This document shows, piece after piece, positions 8,772-19,720 of a stretch of DNA of 21,191 nucleotides. Positions within the stretch are counted from its first letter, which is position 1. Every line of letters begins with the position of its first letter. Both the position numbers and the translations under genes were made by a program. Below the pieces are notes generated by a model that saw only the letters and a program-made list of their open reading frames with translations, did not search any database and was not told the DNA's origin. Source of the stretch: Porogramme epimiltina (taxonomy: Eukaryota; Basidiomycota; Agaricomycetes; Polyporales; Polyporaceae); contig FTLJ01000317.1 in the NCBI GenBank assembly GCA_900155495.1, forward strand, positions 1-21,191, in the 5' to 3' direction.

Positions 8772-10049
8772 CGCGCGGGCGAAGGGAGGTGCGGGCTTCT
8801 GTGACGGGCCAACGGGGAGGGACAGGTGCAGGGCGGCGGCCCGGAGGAAGCCTGGGCTTCTGGTCTCCACAGGGGCCGATAACAGGTGGATGGGACGCGG
8901 GCTGGTCGTTAGACGGGCGATTGGGTTGGCTAGGGCTCCTTGTAGGGCTGCCTGTCGCATGCACACGTCATGTCCCTTGCTCATCGTTCGCGCCAGCCTC
9001 GCTGTCCAATCGCATCTTTCTCCGGTGCCCTCGCCGTCCTTGACCTCCGATAAAAACGGGACAGATAATCTGCGCGCCACACCAGGGACTGCAAATCTTA
9101 AGCCCCAGGACGGCTGAGTAGGACGGGGCACATGGGGAGAGAGAGAACCTGCCAAGTGTACGTCAGGGCCCCAAGTCTGACGTCCCCCTTCCTTCGTCCA
9201 GTCCCGTCCGGGGCTAGGGTTCACGTCTGTTGCCTTGCCATTCCCCGACTTATTCGGACTTCACCTGAACCGCTCGCGCGCAGAGGTTATGGCGTACATC
9301 TGTTTTCTAGGCCCACATTGACTCATAGTCGTCCGATGCGCCCCCTCGCAAATACTAGGAAGCTCCCCTGTGTAACGGACACCTAGCCAAGTGACCCCTG
9401 TTCAATATATATAAGTTGTTGACTTCAACGCCCCATTTGGCGCGATTAAGCAGCAGCCTAGTACTGTTAGCCGTATGTAAGGATGTAAGGGGAGACCTCG
9501 CATGGGTCGTCTTCAAGCGTCGCAAGTGTGTTGAATCGCGTGTTGTAAGACATATTACCGGCGTAGTGACAGAGAGATCTAAAGACTGATATAAATGTGT
9601 GCACTAGTCCGCGAATATAACACGTAACCCTAACCCGTATACATCTCCCGCCCTTGCCCCCAAGGCCACAAGCTCCTCTCGACCTTCCCTCCCCGCCACC
9701 TGCACACATATGCAACATCTGCTACTTTTATTCGCGCTGCTCTCCCCCGCAACCGTGCCCCACAACATGCTCCCGTGACAACGGTCTTGCTCAGGTCCGA
9801 CGACCCCAGGTTGTGCGCTCACCTACGGTTCTCGTGCAGCTGGATAACTAACTAAAACCTGATAGCAGCGAGGTTCCGGCTCGGGTGGGATACTACGCGG
9901 GCTCTACCCCGCCCACTGCGCCTCTCATAGAACCGGGTGACGAATGGCGTCGTGGATAGGGAGACCATTCCCTGAGTGAGTCGCATTACTTGTCCCCCTT
10001 ATCAGCCCTTGCAATTGAACCGAGCCGTCAAGCACTGCAAGCCTCTACG
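8772..10049. other. Intergenic region between two divergent relics
   Basis: No gene is recognised on either strand. It would once have held the promoters of the divergently oriented GST relic (minus) and CmcJ-like relic (plus). A TATA-like element, TATATATAA, lies at 9406-9414, but no live gene follows. The part at 9400-9610 is clearly more AT-rich than its surroundings. Two tandem CCCTAA units near 9625 are too short to call a telomeric repeat. Confidence 0.55.
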
Positions 10050-11084
10050 ATGACCATCCCCGCCGTCGACAGAGTCTCCACCAAACACCACCACTTCTTT
10101 CCACCCGTGAGCAGCGCCAAGCCGTACGTCCAGATCACCGCGCAACACTCGCGCCGCCAGCGTAGCTGGCACACCGTCGCGCACGCCGTGCAGATCGAGC
10201 ACCTCCACAGCAAGCTTCAGGAAGATGGCATCTCGCGCGACGCGATCGCGTCCCAGTACTCCTGCCAGGCGATGGGGCAGACTACGCTCGACAGCGACGC
10301 GGCGATCGAGCGGGAGCGCCACACCGAGAGGCATCGCGCTCGTGAAGGAGCTCACGGGCGCGTCGCGCGTCGTCCCCTTCGACCGCAGTACTAGTAAGTC
10401 CTCCCCAGAGCGCCCCGTTCCCCGCCCCACTCTGAGCATTTGCTTACCCGGCCCATCCCCTCCCCTGTTCCCTCTCCATCTCCGTCCCCAGCGATCCGCC
10501 CCCGTCCGTGCGAGCTCGACGACGACACCCCCCAGAAGCGCCAACCCGTGGCTCAAGTACACATCGACCAGACCCCCCGACTCCGCCGCCGCCCTCGTAC
10601 GTCGGCACCTCCCCGCCGCTGACGTGCCCGCGCTGCTCGCGCGCCGCTTCCAGGTCATTTTTGGGCAGCGGGGTGGCCGATCGGGCGCGCAGTGTGGGAC
10701 TGGCTCGTCGCGCTGTGCGACGGGCGCAGCGTCGATGCCGCGCGTGACCTCATTCCCACTATGTTGCGCTACCCGAGACGTTCAGCGTGCGGTTCGGCGC
10801 GGGGCACAGGTGGAAGTATCTACGGGGGATGGAGGCGGAGGAGGGGGTGCTGATCATGTGGTGCGTGTTTTGTGTTATGCTCGTGGAGAATATAGTAGAG
10901 CTTACTTGCACGGGCTTTGTTTAGTTATGATTCGAGCGACGGCGGGGAGACGGCCGTATTCACTCCTCACATCGCATTCGAGGACCCTTCTACACCAGAG
11001 GGGGCATCCATGTGTGATGTTCACGCGCGCTCGCGGCTTGAGGTCGTCGTTGAGACGCGGGAAGCGAAGAGGCGAGAGCGTTGA
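10050..11084 (+). pseudogene. Decayed CmcJ/NvfI/GA4-desaturase-like (AsaB-type) enzyme gene
   Basis: From ATG 10050: TIPAVDRVSTKHHHFFPP, AKPYVQITA, SWHTVAHAVQIEHLHSKL, then DSDAAIERE. An apparent extra G near 10331 shifts the frame before GIALVKELTGASRVVPFDR (to about 10384). An intron of about 110 bp ends in CCCCAG near 10490. Then come PCELDDDTPQKRQPVAQVHI (about 10505-10565), DQTP, a frame change in a C-run near 10578, SAAALVRRHLPAADVPALLA (about 10585-10645), damaged WPIG..DW, DGRSVDAARDLIPTMLRYP (about 10720-10775), another shift, FSVRFGAGHRWKYLRGMEAE (about 10783-10840), an intron of about 70 bp, and DGGETAVFTPHIAFEDPST (about 10940-10995). The HRW..Y..M signature and the 'QPVAQVHxDQTP' motif mark the CmcJ/NvfI/AsaB family, found in fungal secondary metabolism as hydroxylase or methyltransferase-like enzymes; the true reaction of this member is unknown. 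At least three frame changes make it non-functional. The last 25 codons do not match the usual ending. Confidence 0.8.
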
Positions 11085-11281
11085 AGAACGAACAGAGAGA
11101 GTCTCGACACTCGGAGTGAGTAGGAAAGATCGTCGTATCGAGAAGACTGGACTGTACATACGATACAAGCGGAATATATATAGTAGATTACGCCACAACT
11201 GTACAGTACCACGGCGAGAAACTGTATAGTACCAAGACCGAAAAGGAAAGGTAGATTAGCCACAACGAAAAAGAAATAGGA

Positions 11282-11300
11282 GGCCGGGCTGCGCCCGGCC
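11282..11300. repeat. Perfect GC-only 8-bp hairpin (inverted repeat, 3-nt loop)
   Basis: GGCCGGGC at 11282-11289, loop TGC, then GCCCGGCC at 11293-11300. It sits alone in an AT-richer stretch that starts just after the CmcJ-like relic and leads into the upstream region of NLR copy 2. It may be a transposon-end remnant or a structured element. No Helitron CTRR end is seen immediately next to it. Confidence 0.6.
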
Positions 11301-12241
11301 CGTATGTTTTATGACGTCACGGACCTGGGTGTGCCGTCAGCCGCAACCCTTTTACACCATGAGGGAGTGGATCGAGCTTAGGCTTGTGGCGTTGTATGGT
11401 TGAGGGAATCTCGACGACTTTGTTTAGAGCACTGTACTTCATTTACCACATCCGAATGTACACCACTCAGCGGTGATGCCATGAGAGTACAGTTTCTGCT
11501 TCGCAAATGACGTCACAGTTGAAGCACGTGATGGGATTATGGGATTGTTGATGCTTTCGTCCGAATGTTGTGCAACCGTCTCGATTCTCAACCAGTAGCA
11601 ACTTGCAACCTCACCTTGAACAAACTAGCAACACCTCATTGAAATATAGGTGTCAAAATATTGTATGTAGAATTATCATCGTTTTGAGCCCCTAAGCTAA
11701 CACTGTCTCAATAGTTTGCCGGCGCGTTGGTCGCACTCGCGGCGAGCGCGCGGCACATTTAGAAGTTTGTGCGCACGATGTTAAGTCATTGGTAGCTTCG
11801 TGAGAGGCGGTAGAAAGGAGGGCATGAGTAGGACATGGAGGAAGCACGTGAGTCGGTATCTCTTTCGTTTGCTGCTTATTCAACTTAGGACTATGCACCC
11901 ACTACGAATCGTGAGATCATCTGTACACGATGGTAGATTTGTCTTCATTACCGTCCATGATAATGACATTCTCTGGGAAAACATAGTTGACTGGGTGTGC
12001 ACTCGTGATTCTACAGCTCGTAGTGCCCCATGCGCGCCTGCCTCGAAGCTTTCCACAAGCGCACGAATTCTCACGTCCGCCAGAAATGCCATATAGATCA
12101 CGGCGATAGCCACCACGTGTTTGCAACAGTGTACGCACACCGTGAAGTCTCGACGTGTCAGTCCGTTCAATACTTGTCCTCCCCACTAGCTACCATTTTT
12201 ATCTTCTCTTCACTGCGCCATAGCCCTACTACGACGTCACG
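11301..12241 (+). promoter_or_regulatory. Upstream region of NLR copy 2
   Basis: No gene is seen. Two exact TGACGTCA palindromes (CRE/bZIP-type sites) lie at 11312-11319 and 11508-11515, and a related ACGACGTCAC sits just before the start codon (12231-12240). A pyrimidine-rich tract (about 12196-12216) precedes the ATG by about 25 bp, as is common at fungal transcription starts. The start context TCACGATGC has the favoured A at -3. No clear TATA box is visible within 150 bp of the ATG. Regulation by bZIP factors is only an inference from motif presence. Confidence 0.4.
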
Positions 12242-15200
12242 ATGCGGAAGATCCGCGCAAAGTGGCATAAGCTCAGAGGGCGCACGCCCACCCCAGAGCC
12301 GCGACCCCAGGAACAAGTGCATCGATCTGCGTCTGTGTCGCTACCTACCACAGAGACAGACACCATCCCGTCGCGGCCCGTCTCTCAACAGGCCCATGAA
12401 CATACCTCGTCACGCCCAACAGAGATATCCATACACACCCCACGAGCTCCCGCAGGGTCTTCATCGACGGCGGAAACCCTTGTCGCGAAGACGCACAGTG
12501 CACCTCCCACTGGAGTCCCTTCCTCTGAGACCGGCCCTAATCCAGAGGCGACGACTACAGGAGACGTCTCAACTACCGCAGATGCTACGTCTGCTCAACA
12601 AGGAGGCGGATCTGAAGTTCATCCGCAAACAACCACAAAGAGCGGCTCGAACATAGGGGATATGGTCACGGGTGCGGTGCGCCTAGCACTCGACATTACT
12701 GAGTCGCTCTCCGATGGGGTTCCGTTCCTTCCCGGTGTGGTGAAGGCACTTAAAACTGTCTTGGAGGCTTACGAGGTATGTCGTTTGCGATCGTTAGTTT
12801 GCTCGGCGCTCTCCATACAGCTCTGACATATGATCCATTACGCACAAATCACGCGAATATTACAGAAATATGCTTCCAATCGAGAGTCTATGGTCATGCT
12901 GCAAAAATACATTGAATCTATGAACACCATGATCAAGTCAGTTCGTCCAAAAGACGGGCACTGTCCGCCGAAGCTGGAGGAGCAGCTGGGAATCTTCAAC
13001 AAGTACGTATACATTCAAAATATCTATAGTCGCGCCGTCGTATTGACATAATGACGTGGGTATAGGAATGTGGAAAGCGTCGCTGCCGCGGTGGAAAGAC
13101 TGAAAGGAAACGAGGGGGACAAAACAACGAAGAAGATCGTGCGGGGGGCATCACAAACACTACGCAAGGACAAGATCACAGAGGCACTCGACGGGTATGT
13201 CAAGAGTTTGTCGTGGTATTTGGACTGCCTCACGGTACGTGTCGGTGCGGTATAAACTGTGCAGGAGCATCATAATGACCACAATCCTAGCTTTCCGTGA
13301 GCCTTTTGGTGTATACTGAAGTCAACGTGAGTGTCTAAATGGGGGTCAGCACCATAAGTTGACCGTGATGGGGTTTATAGGGCGTGCAAGTTTCCATTAC
13401 TGGAGAGTTGGATGACGTAAGCCGCAAACTCGACGATGTGCGCGGGGATATTCATCAAGAAGGGGACAAAACTCGTACTGAGGTTAAGAATGAGGGAGAA
13501 CTCATCCGTGAGACGATCCGACAGACAGCGAGTAGTCCAGGTAAGCTCTTCGGTCATCTATATAGTAGTATTTCCAGCGCCATTAAGATTACGTAGTAGG
13601 AATTCGTCTCCGGTACGCCGCCGACGCCCGATTTGACACGAATGCAGGGCGCGAAGAATGCCTAGGGACAACACGTATAGAGGTTCTGTCCGCAGTGTAC
13701 CACTGGATTGCCCATGGGAATGCTTTCGCTTTGGCCAAGGAGTATTCGGCCATGTTCAAGATTCCTCACGAGCTTCGAATTGTGTGGATGAACGGGCTAC
13801 CAGGTACAGGGAAGTCCACACTGGCACAGACCATCGCGCAATGGAGTGACCGTTTGGGCTGTCTGGGCGCAAGCTTCTTCTGTGCTCGATTTGGCGACCG
13901 CAACAACGTCCAGCTCATATTTCCCACTATTGCCTTACACCTCGTACTTCACCCTGCCACTCCGCCCGTGTTCAAGACGGCAGTGGAGCAAGCTGTGAAG
14001 GCCAATCCGGACATTCATCTCTCCCTTCCCTCACGCCAGCTCGAGAAGCTCATAGTCGAGCCTCTCCGCTCCTGCACCTCATCCGGTGGACACTACTTTC
14101 CGCCTAACGTGATCGTCATTGACGCCCTCGATGAATGCAAGGACGATCAGCCAGTGTCGACTATCGTCCATGCTCTCTCTCTCCATGCCGATAGTCTCGG
14201 GCCTCTCAGGTTTATCGTGACAAGTCGCCCAGAAGCTCATATAACAACAGGATTCAGAGGAAAAGCACTACTCAAGCATACCTACGATTTCCAACTGTCT
14301 TCGATACCGCTGGACATTGCCCTTCGTGATATTACAATCTACGTGGAAGCGATGTTCTCAGAGTTCCTGGAATGCCATCAAGGGCAGTTCGATGACGATT
14401 GGCCTAGTAAAGAGAAACGGTGGCAGCTTCGCGGCATGTCTGGCGGCCTCTTCATCCACATCTCTACAGCTCTCAAGTTCATCCTCGGCGCGAGTGATCC
14501 GGAGGAACAACTCGATTTATTACTTGGAGATCCTTCCGTCTCGATATCCAGCGCTACCGAGACATCACCCGCGGCTCACTTATACGGAGTCTACCTGCAA
14601 GTCATGAAAGTCATCACTACTCCCGCGGAAGCTGCGCGGATGAAGAAGGTAGTCGGATCAGTTGTACTTCTCAAGGACCAACTTTCCCCAAACGATTTGG
14701 CATCTCTTCTCGACATGAAGAGCACGGTAGTACGACGGACGCTGCACCCCCTGCAGTCGATCCTGGTAGTGCCAGATGTCGATCAAACGAGCGGGGTTAT
14801 CCGGATCATCCACCCTTCCTTCCCCGATTTTCTTGTCGACGGATCCAAATGCACGCGCACCGACATTCTCGTCGACAGGAAGCTCCAAAACACATTCCTT
14901 TCAGAACGATGCTTGCAAATTATGAACGCGAATCTGGGCCGTAATCCGTGCAATATCGTGTCGACCTGGGCGACAAACATTGAGATTGAGGACCTTTCCT
15001 CCCGTCTCGCGGCCTCTGTCCCGGTTCACGTTCAGTACGCGTGTCGGCATTGGTCTAGCCACCTCTGTGAAGGGCACATAACCCAGGACGTAATTGCCCT
15101 GATCTCTGTGTTCACTCGAGAACATCTCCTGCACTGGCTCGAAGTGTCGAGCTTGATGCGGGAGATGGACCGGGCTGTCGATGCGTTGGAAAATGCACAG

Positions 15201-17645
15201 ATTGCTCTCCAGGTATGTGACGTCATAAACACACGTTCAGGATGAACGCTCATTAGCTCTTCGACTGGCTTTCAGAAGTTGGGTGCCCCTCCGACGGACG
15301 TCATAGCGATGCTCAACGACTGCAAGCGTGTGGTGCATCTCTGCTATCCCGCCATCTCATCCTCCGCCGGCCATGTCTACATATCCGCCCTTCCATCCTC
15401 TCCCTCCACCTCCATCCTCCGCTCCGCATACTCTGCAGATCTTGCCGGCACACCCCGCATCCACATCGGCCAACTGTCACGATGGAACGCGAACACTCTC
15501 ACAATGGAGGGCCACACGGCCGGCACCTCATCTGTCGCCTACTCTCCAGATGGCGAGCACATCGTCTCCGGCTCTCAGGATTGCACCATCCGACTATGGA
15601 ACCGTCGGACGGGGGCACAGCTCCATATGCTGAAGGAGGAGAGCCCTGTCGGGAGTGTGGCGTTCTCGCCGGACGGGAAGGAGATACTGTGTGGGATGGA
15701 GGAAGGGGTGGTGTCGCTGTGGGACTCTCGGACGGGTGAATGCATCACATCGCAGAAGGCTCATTCAGAGAACGTTTGCATGGTGGCCTACTCTTCCCAG
15801 GGGGACTTGGCGGCCTCAGGCTCGTCGGACGAGAACATTGTGCTATGGGCTGCCGCGTCTGGAGAATTGGAGACAATAAGGGTCCTGGAGGGACATCATA
15901 ATGGCATATACTCTGTCGCCTTCTCTCACGACGGGTCATTCCTGGTTTCTGGAAGCAGTGGCGACTCTCCCTGCCGGATTTGGATGGTCAAGGGAGAGTC
16001 TCAGGCTTGCGCACTCCTACATGACGCCCGGGACGATGTTGACAGGGTCTCTATATCTCCCGACGACAAGACACTCGCATGCGGATGCCGCAACAAGCTC
16101 GTTCTGTGGGCCATCGAAGATCCCCTTCCCCTCAAGACATTCCCCGTGGAGGGCGACGTCTGGGGGCTCGACTTCTCTCCTGACGGCCGCACCCTCGCCG
16201 TCGGGTGCGATCTCGGTGACGGATCGTGGATCGGGCTGTGGGACGTTAGGACGGGGAAGTGGGTCGGGGAGCGCGAGGAGATTCGAGGAGAACGCATCAG
16301 TGGATTGCGGTTTTCCCCCGACGGATCCCAACTCGTCTCCGCCCACGACCGGGGAACGGTGCGGTCGTGGGACGTGGGGTTGATGCGGACGAGTGCGGGC
16401 GCAGGCTCCGACGACAGTGGAGCGGGCGATGGGCGGTCTTCGTCGAGGGTTTTGGCTGTTGCGTTTTCTCCTCGGGACGGGGATCGGCTTGGGGTGGTGG
16501 TGGAAGACGGGACGGTGGAACTCTGGGACGTCCCATCGAGGAAGATGGTTAGCAAGATGGCCCACCCGCACCCCGGCACCCTCGATCCCGGCTATGTGAC
16601 GCTGACATGGTCTCCGGATGGCTCACGTATAGCCTTATGTGGACAGGAGGATCATTCCCTTGTCTTACACAGCGACAGACAAGTGCAAGATACTATTCTC
16701 CTCTGCGGACATTCAAGATGGGTGCTCCCTCCCGTATTCACTCCGGACTCCAAAGGTGTCATTTCCGGGTCCCATGATCAAACTCTCAGGCTCTGGGATA
16801 CTGTATCTGGATCGGAGACAATTCTTTGCCGATGCATTGGGCTTGTTTGGGCATTCACAGTGTCACCATGTGGGAACTATGTCTTCGTCTCTTCGTTAGA
16901 TCCCAGGCCTCCATCCAAAACCGGACCCCACATGAAAGCGGTTACTACATCCAATCATACACTTTTTCCGCGACGAGACGAAGGTTACTCGATGGTACGC
17001 CTATATGCCCTTCCGTCGTGGGCCACTGTCTGGGAGGCAGACCACCATCACCATCACGCCATCGTCACCCTCTCGTTCTCTTCCGACGGCTCACGCGTGG
17101 TCGGATCAAGCGAGCGCGGCCAGATCTCCCTCTGGGACTTCTCCCCTTCCCTTCACTCAGACCCAGACACTGCACGAGAAGACACCGATGGGACTCCTGA
17201 ACCGAGCAGGGGCGCTCTCCATCTCCTCGCCGAACTCCATGCAGAAACATCCGGCATTTCGGTCGAGCGCATCCGGTTCTCCGCCGACGAGCGCGCTGTC
17301 ATCACCAATGCCTGCTTCGTACCGATCACGTCCCAGGAGCACTGGCCACTCGTCGCGCAGCACGGCGCCGTTCCGCAACCAGGCTCTGGATCCACTGACA
17401 CCCATTTGCTCCCTGACTACTTCCTCACTGACGGCTGGATTTGGTGCCGGAGTCGCGAGGAAGAACCTCGACGAGCGTGCTGGCTCCCACCAGTGTATAG
17501 ATACCAGCCCGGGGAAGTTGGGTACGATCGGGATCCTGGAGGGTGGGATGCCAGGGGAGAATGGCTTGCATTCGCTACGAATGAAGGGCGGCTTGTCGCT
17601 GTGGACATGTCTGGCGGCTCAGGGCAGATACTGCCTCGACCCTAA
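12242..17645 (+). CDS. NACHT-WD40 STAND receptor (fungal NLR-like), copy 2, complete, 7 exons
   Basis: Exons by splice sites and frame: 12242-12775, 12866-13002, 13066-13234, 13291-13326, 13381-13540, 13600-15212, 15276-17645; phases 0,2,0,0,1,0; 1672 residues. Residues 1-135 are Ser/Thr/Pro-rich and probably disordered. Residues 137-280 are helical (GDMVTGAVRLALDITESL, then LPGVVKALKTVLEAYE), like the four-helix HeLo/MLKL-type domains at the front of basidiomycete NLRs. Residues 293-346 form a charged coiled coil (GELDDVSRKLDDVRGDI). Next comes the pre-NACHT motif ECLGTTRIEVL, Walker A GLPGTGKST (411-419), Walker B VIVIDALDEC (516-525) and VTSRPEAH (552-559). WD repeats run from about 962 to 1660 (about 14), followed by the Trp/Cys tail DGWIWCRSR. 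Expected role (family knowledge): ligand sensing by WD blades, nucleotide-driven assembly, and cell-death or incompatibility signalling. The ATG has A at -3 and no upstream in-frame exon is evident. Exons 1-5 have no visible partner because copy 1 is cut at the window edge. Confidence 0.9.
15213..15275 (+). other. Spliceosomal intron between NACHT and WD40 exons, copy 2
   Basis: GTATGT donor at 15213, TTTCAG acceptor ending at 15275; 63 bp, phase 0, same position as in copy 1. It carries the same TGACGTCA octamer (15218-15225) as copy 1 (1524-1531). Confidence 0.88.
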
Positions 17646-19238
17646 TACACCGTTGTATACCGGGTATCATTCCTTCTGAACTGCCAGCAGCCCCCGTTCC
17701 TCGATCGACATTGTATGCGGACCGCCACACTCACGCGTACATTATCCCAGGTAACTTTGCCGTTGCTAAACATACTCTCGGACTCTACGATAGAGGTCTT
17801 GTTGGCTAAGGCGTAGCGTAGTGTCTGTCTGTGCCGCCGCATATATCCGCAATTATAATAATCGACAATACCGTGCCTCGCTCATAGCGGAGCAGAAGGG
17901 ACTAGACCGATGCTGAATAGAATTTATAGTAGACGGTATATACTACAGTGAATGTTTTAGCGTCAGAAGGCTGACCGAGGCATTCTATGGGCGCATATCC
18001 AGGTGGGGCACGAACGAGGAACACTCCTCATATAACGGGTAGGAGCTAGAAGCATCACGGAGTCAAGCACACTCGGAGGGGTGCCTCTGAAAGATCCGAG
18101 TGAGAGTGGCACTACGCAAGCATCATTTTTTTAAATCAACTCGCACCATTTACCAAAGCGATAAGTTGTCGAGTGACCTATACAGTACTCCACTGTAAGG
18201 GCATGAGAAATGGATGGGGGATAGCTATGCGTTGGTTGATCAAGTTACTATCAGGCACAACCGTAACGTGCAATGGCTGCAGACTACGGCAAGTATGACC
18301 CCAGAGAGGGCATAATGCCAGAAACGACGTGATATGAGGCTGCCGCCGGGATGAAGGGAGAAGCAAACAGTATTGGCTCGAGGTGGACTGGAAGGGCCGA
18401 AAGGACCGAGGGGGGGAGTGACAGCGACGGGCGGCGGGCTTCTGTATAGGGGAAGTCAGGGAACGTGGACCTATGGAGCAGCAGAGGGCGGACGCTGACT
18501 TGCGGACGCACGCGTGTATGAAGCGAGTCACGTCCGGGGGTGCGGGAGATCGCGACCCGATAAGCAGCAGTGCAGGAGCGCATATAGGCAGGTGACGGGG
18601 GCCTGGGCTATAGACGGACGGGCCGTGACTGTTGCGACCGGGGACGTCTACTGCGAGGACGCAGCTCCGGCGGTGGAGAGCAGGGGAGAAGGCGGACGGG
18701 TACGGCGGGGCCGATCGCGCCCCCAGCCGAAGAGAGATGAGGAGAGGCCGGGGGAGGACAGGGCCGAGAGGGCGGTGGGAGCTTGAGACATACACGGCAC
18801 GGAGGAGGCGAGCAGGGCAGTGGGGGTAGGTATGACGGTAGGGCGTTTTCGCATGAGACAGAGGGCGCGCGGGGCTTGGAAGACGAAGCAGGAGATCGGA
18901 TGGCGAGTCGAGGAGGAAGGGGCGCGAAGCTGCGGCTGGTGGGCGGCTGCAGAGGCGCGCCGGGTGCCTGGAACCCGGATCATCCGGATAGGTGTCGCCT
19001 CGGCGTCTGTGAGATCGTCGGGATCCGGCGTTGCCCTCTACCCGTAAGCCTGTCCCCCGTTGACCCAGGTCGGACTCGGTCAACGTCTCCCTGTGCTCGC
19101 TCCCTTCTTCGCTTGCTCCGCCAATGGACCTCAGCTCTCCTTCAGGCCCTGCCTCTCTATCTCGGGCGGATATGAAGTGCTCTGTCGCTTAGCCTCGCCG
19201 CCGTAATCTCGAAGCGCCTTCCTTGCACCGTACGTCCG
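17646..19238. other. Non-coding 3' flank of NLR copy 2, conserved with 3940-5547
   Basis: No gene is recognised. The longest open frame (19083 down to 18178, minus, 301 codons) encodes Arg/Ser/Pro-rich low-complexity text and is broken into different frames in the homologous flank of copy 1, so it is not called. The flank probably includes the 3' UTR and terminator of NLR copy 2. Confidence 0.6.
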
Positions 19239-19720
19239 TCGTCGAATGCTCGCCCAATCCTCTATTTGACTTCGCGCCCCCCTCAGCTACAACGTCTTCT
19301 GAGGGCCATGTGTGTCTTCAAGTTGTAGACCCATCACCTATGTCAGCTGCAAGATGTCATCCTCTAGCCAACATCTAGTCTCAGCTTCTCACAGTGTGTC
19401 TCCTGGTGCCGCACAATCACTTCACGCTACAAGCACGGCTCAATGCTGCCATCCTCCCTTACGAACGCCCCTCCACACAACCGTGTTCCTGGTCTATATA
19501 TTTTGCAGTGAATCAACTTTCGGCGCCATTTGCCCAACATGTGCCTAATACATCCCCAAAGCGCCGTCACAACAAGCACATGCCCCACGCTCCTCCCCAT
19601 CCTAGTATTCTGCATCTCCCCTCATCAATCTGGATGCCCCAGTCATCATTCGACATTGCTCTCACTTTCTCGATGGGTTACACCAAAGTCACATTCAACC
19701 TTTGGTTGTGATTTTTGCCG
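19239..19720. other. Block specific to unit B, unrecognised
   Basis: Homology to unit A stops after the shared GCACCGTACGTCCG (about 19226-19239) and resumes near 19720. The intervening stretch is more AT-rich than the flanking sequence and has no recognisable gene, terminal inverted repeats or target-site duplication that I could see. It replaces the block at 5548-5960 of unit A. Confidence 0.5.

Noticed and set aside
9406..9414. TATATATAA as an active promoter TATA box
   Set aside because: No intact gene starts within a reasonable distance on either strand; kept only as a note in the intergenic entry.
9615..9632. AACCCTAACCC resembling telomeric repeat
   Set aside because: Only two units, with no extension; chance or a trivial interstitial match.
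10002..10658. Minus-strand open frame of 218 codons
   Set aside because: Antisense of the CmcJ-like relic; the plus strand carries recognisable family motifs in order.
18178..19083. Minus-strand open frame of 301 codons downstream of NLR copy 2
   Set aside because: The protein is Arg/Ser/Pro-rich with no recognisable domain, and the homologous flank of copy 1 does not preserve the same frame (it splits into shorter overlapping frames). It is best explained by GC-rich sequence lacking stops.
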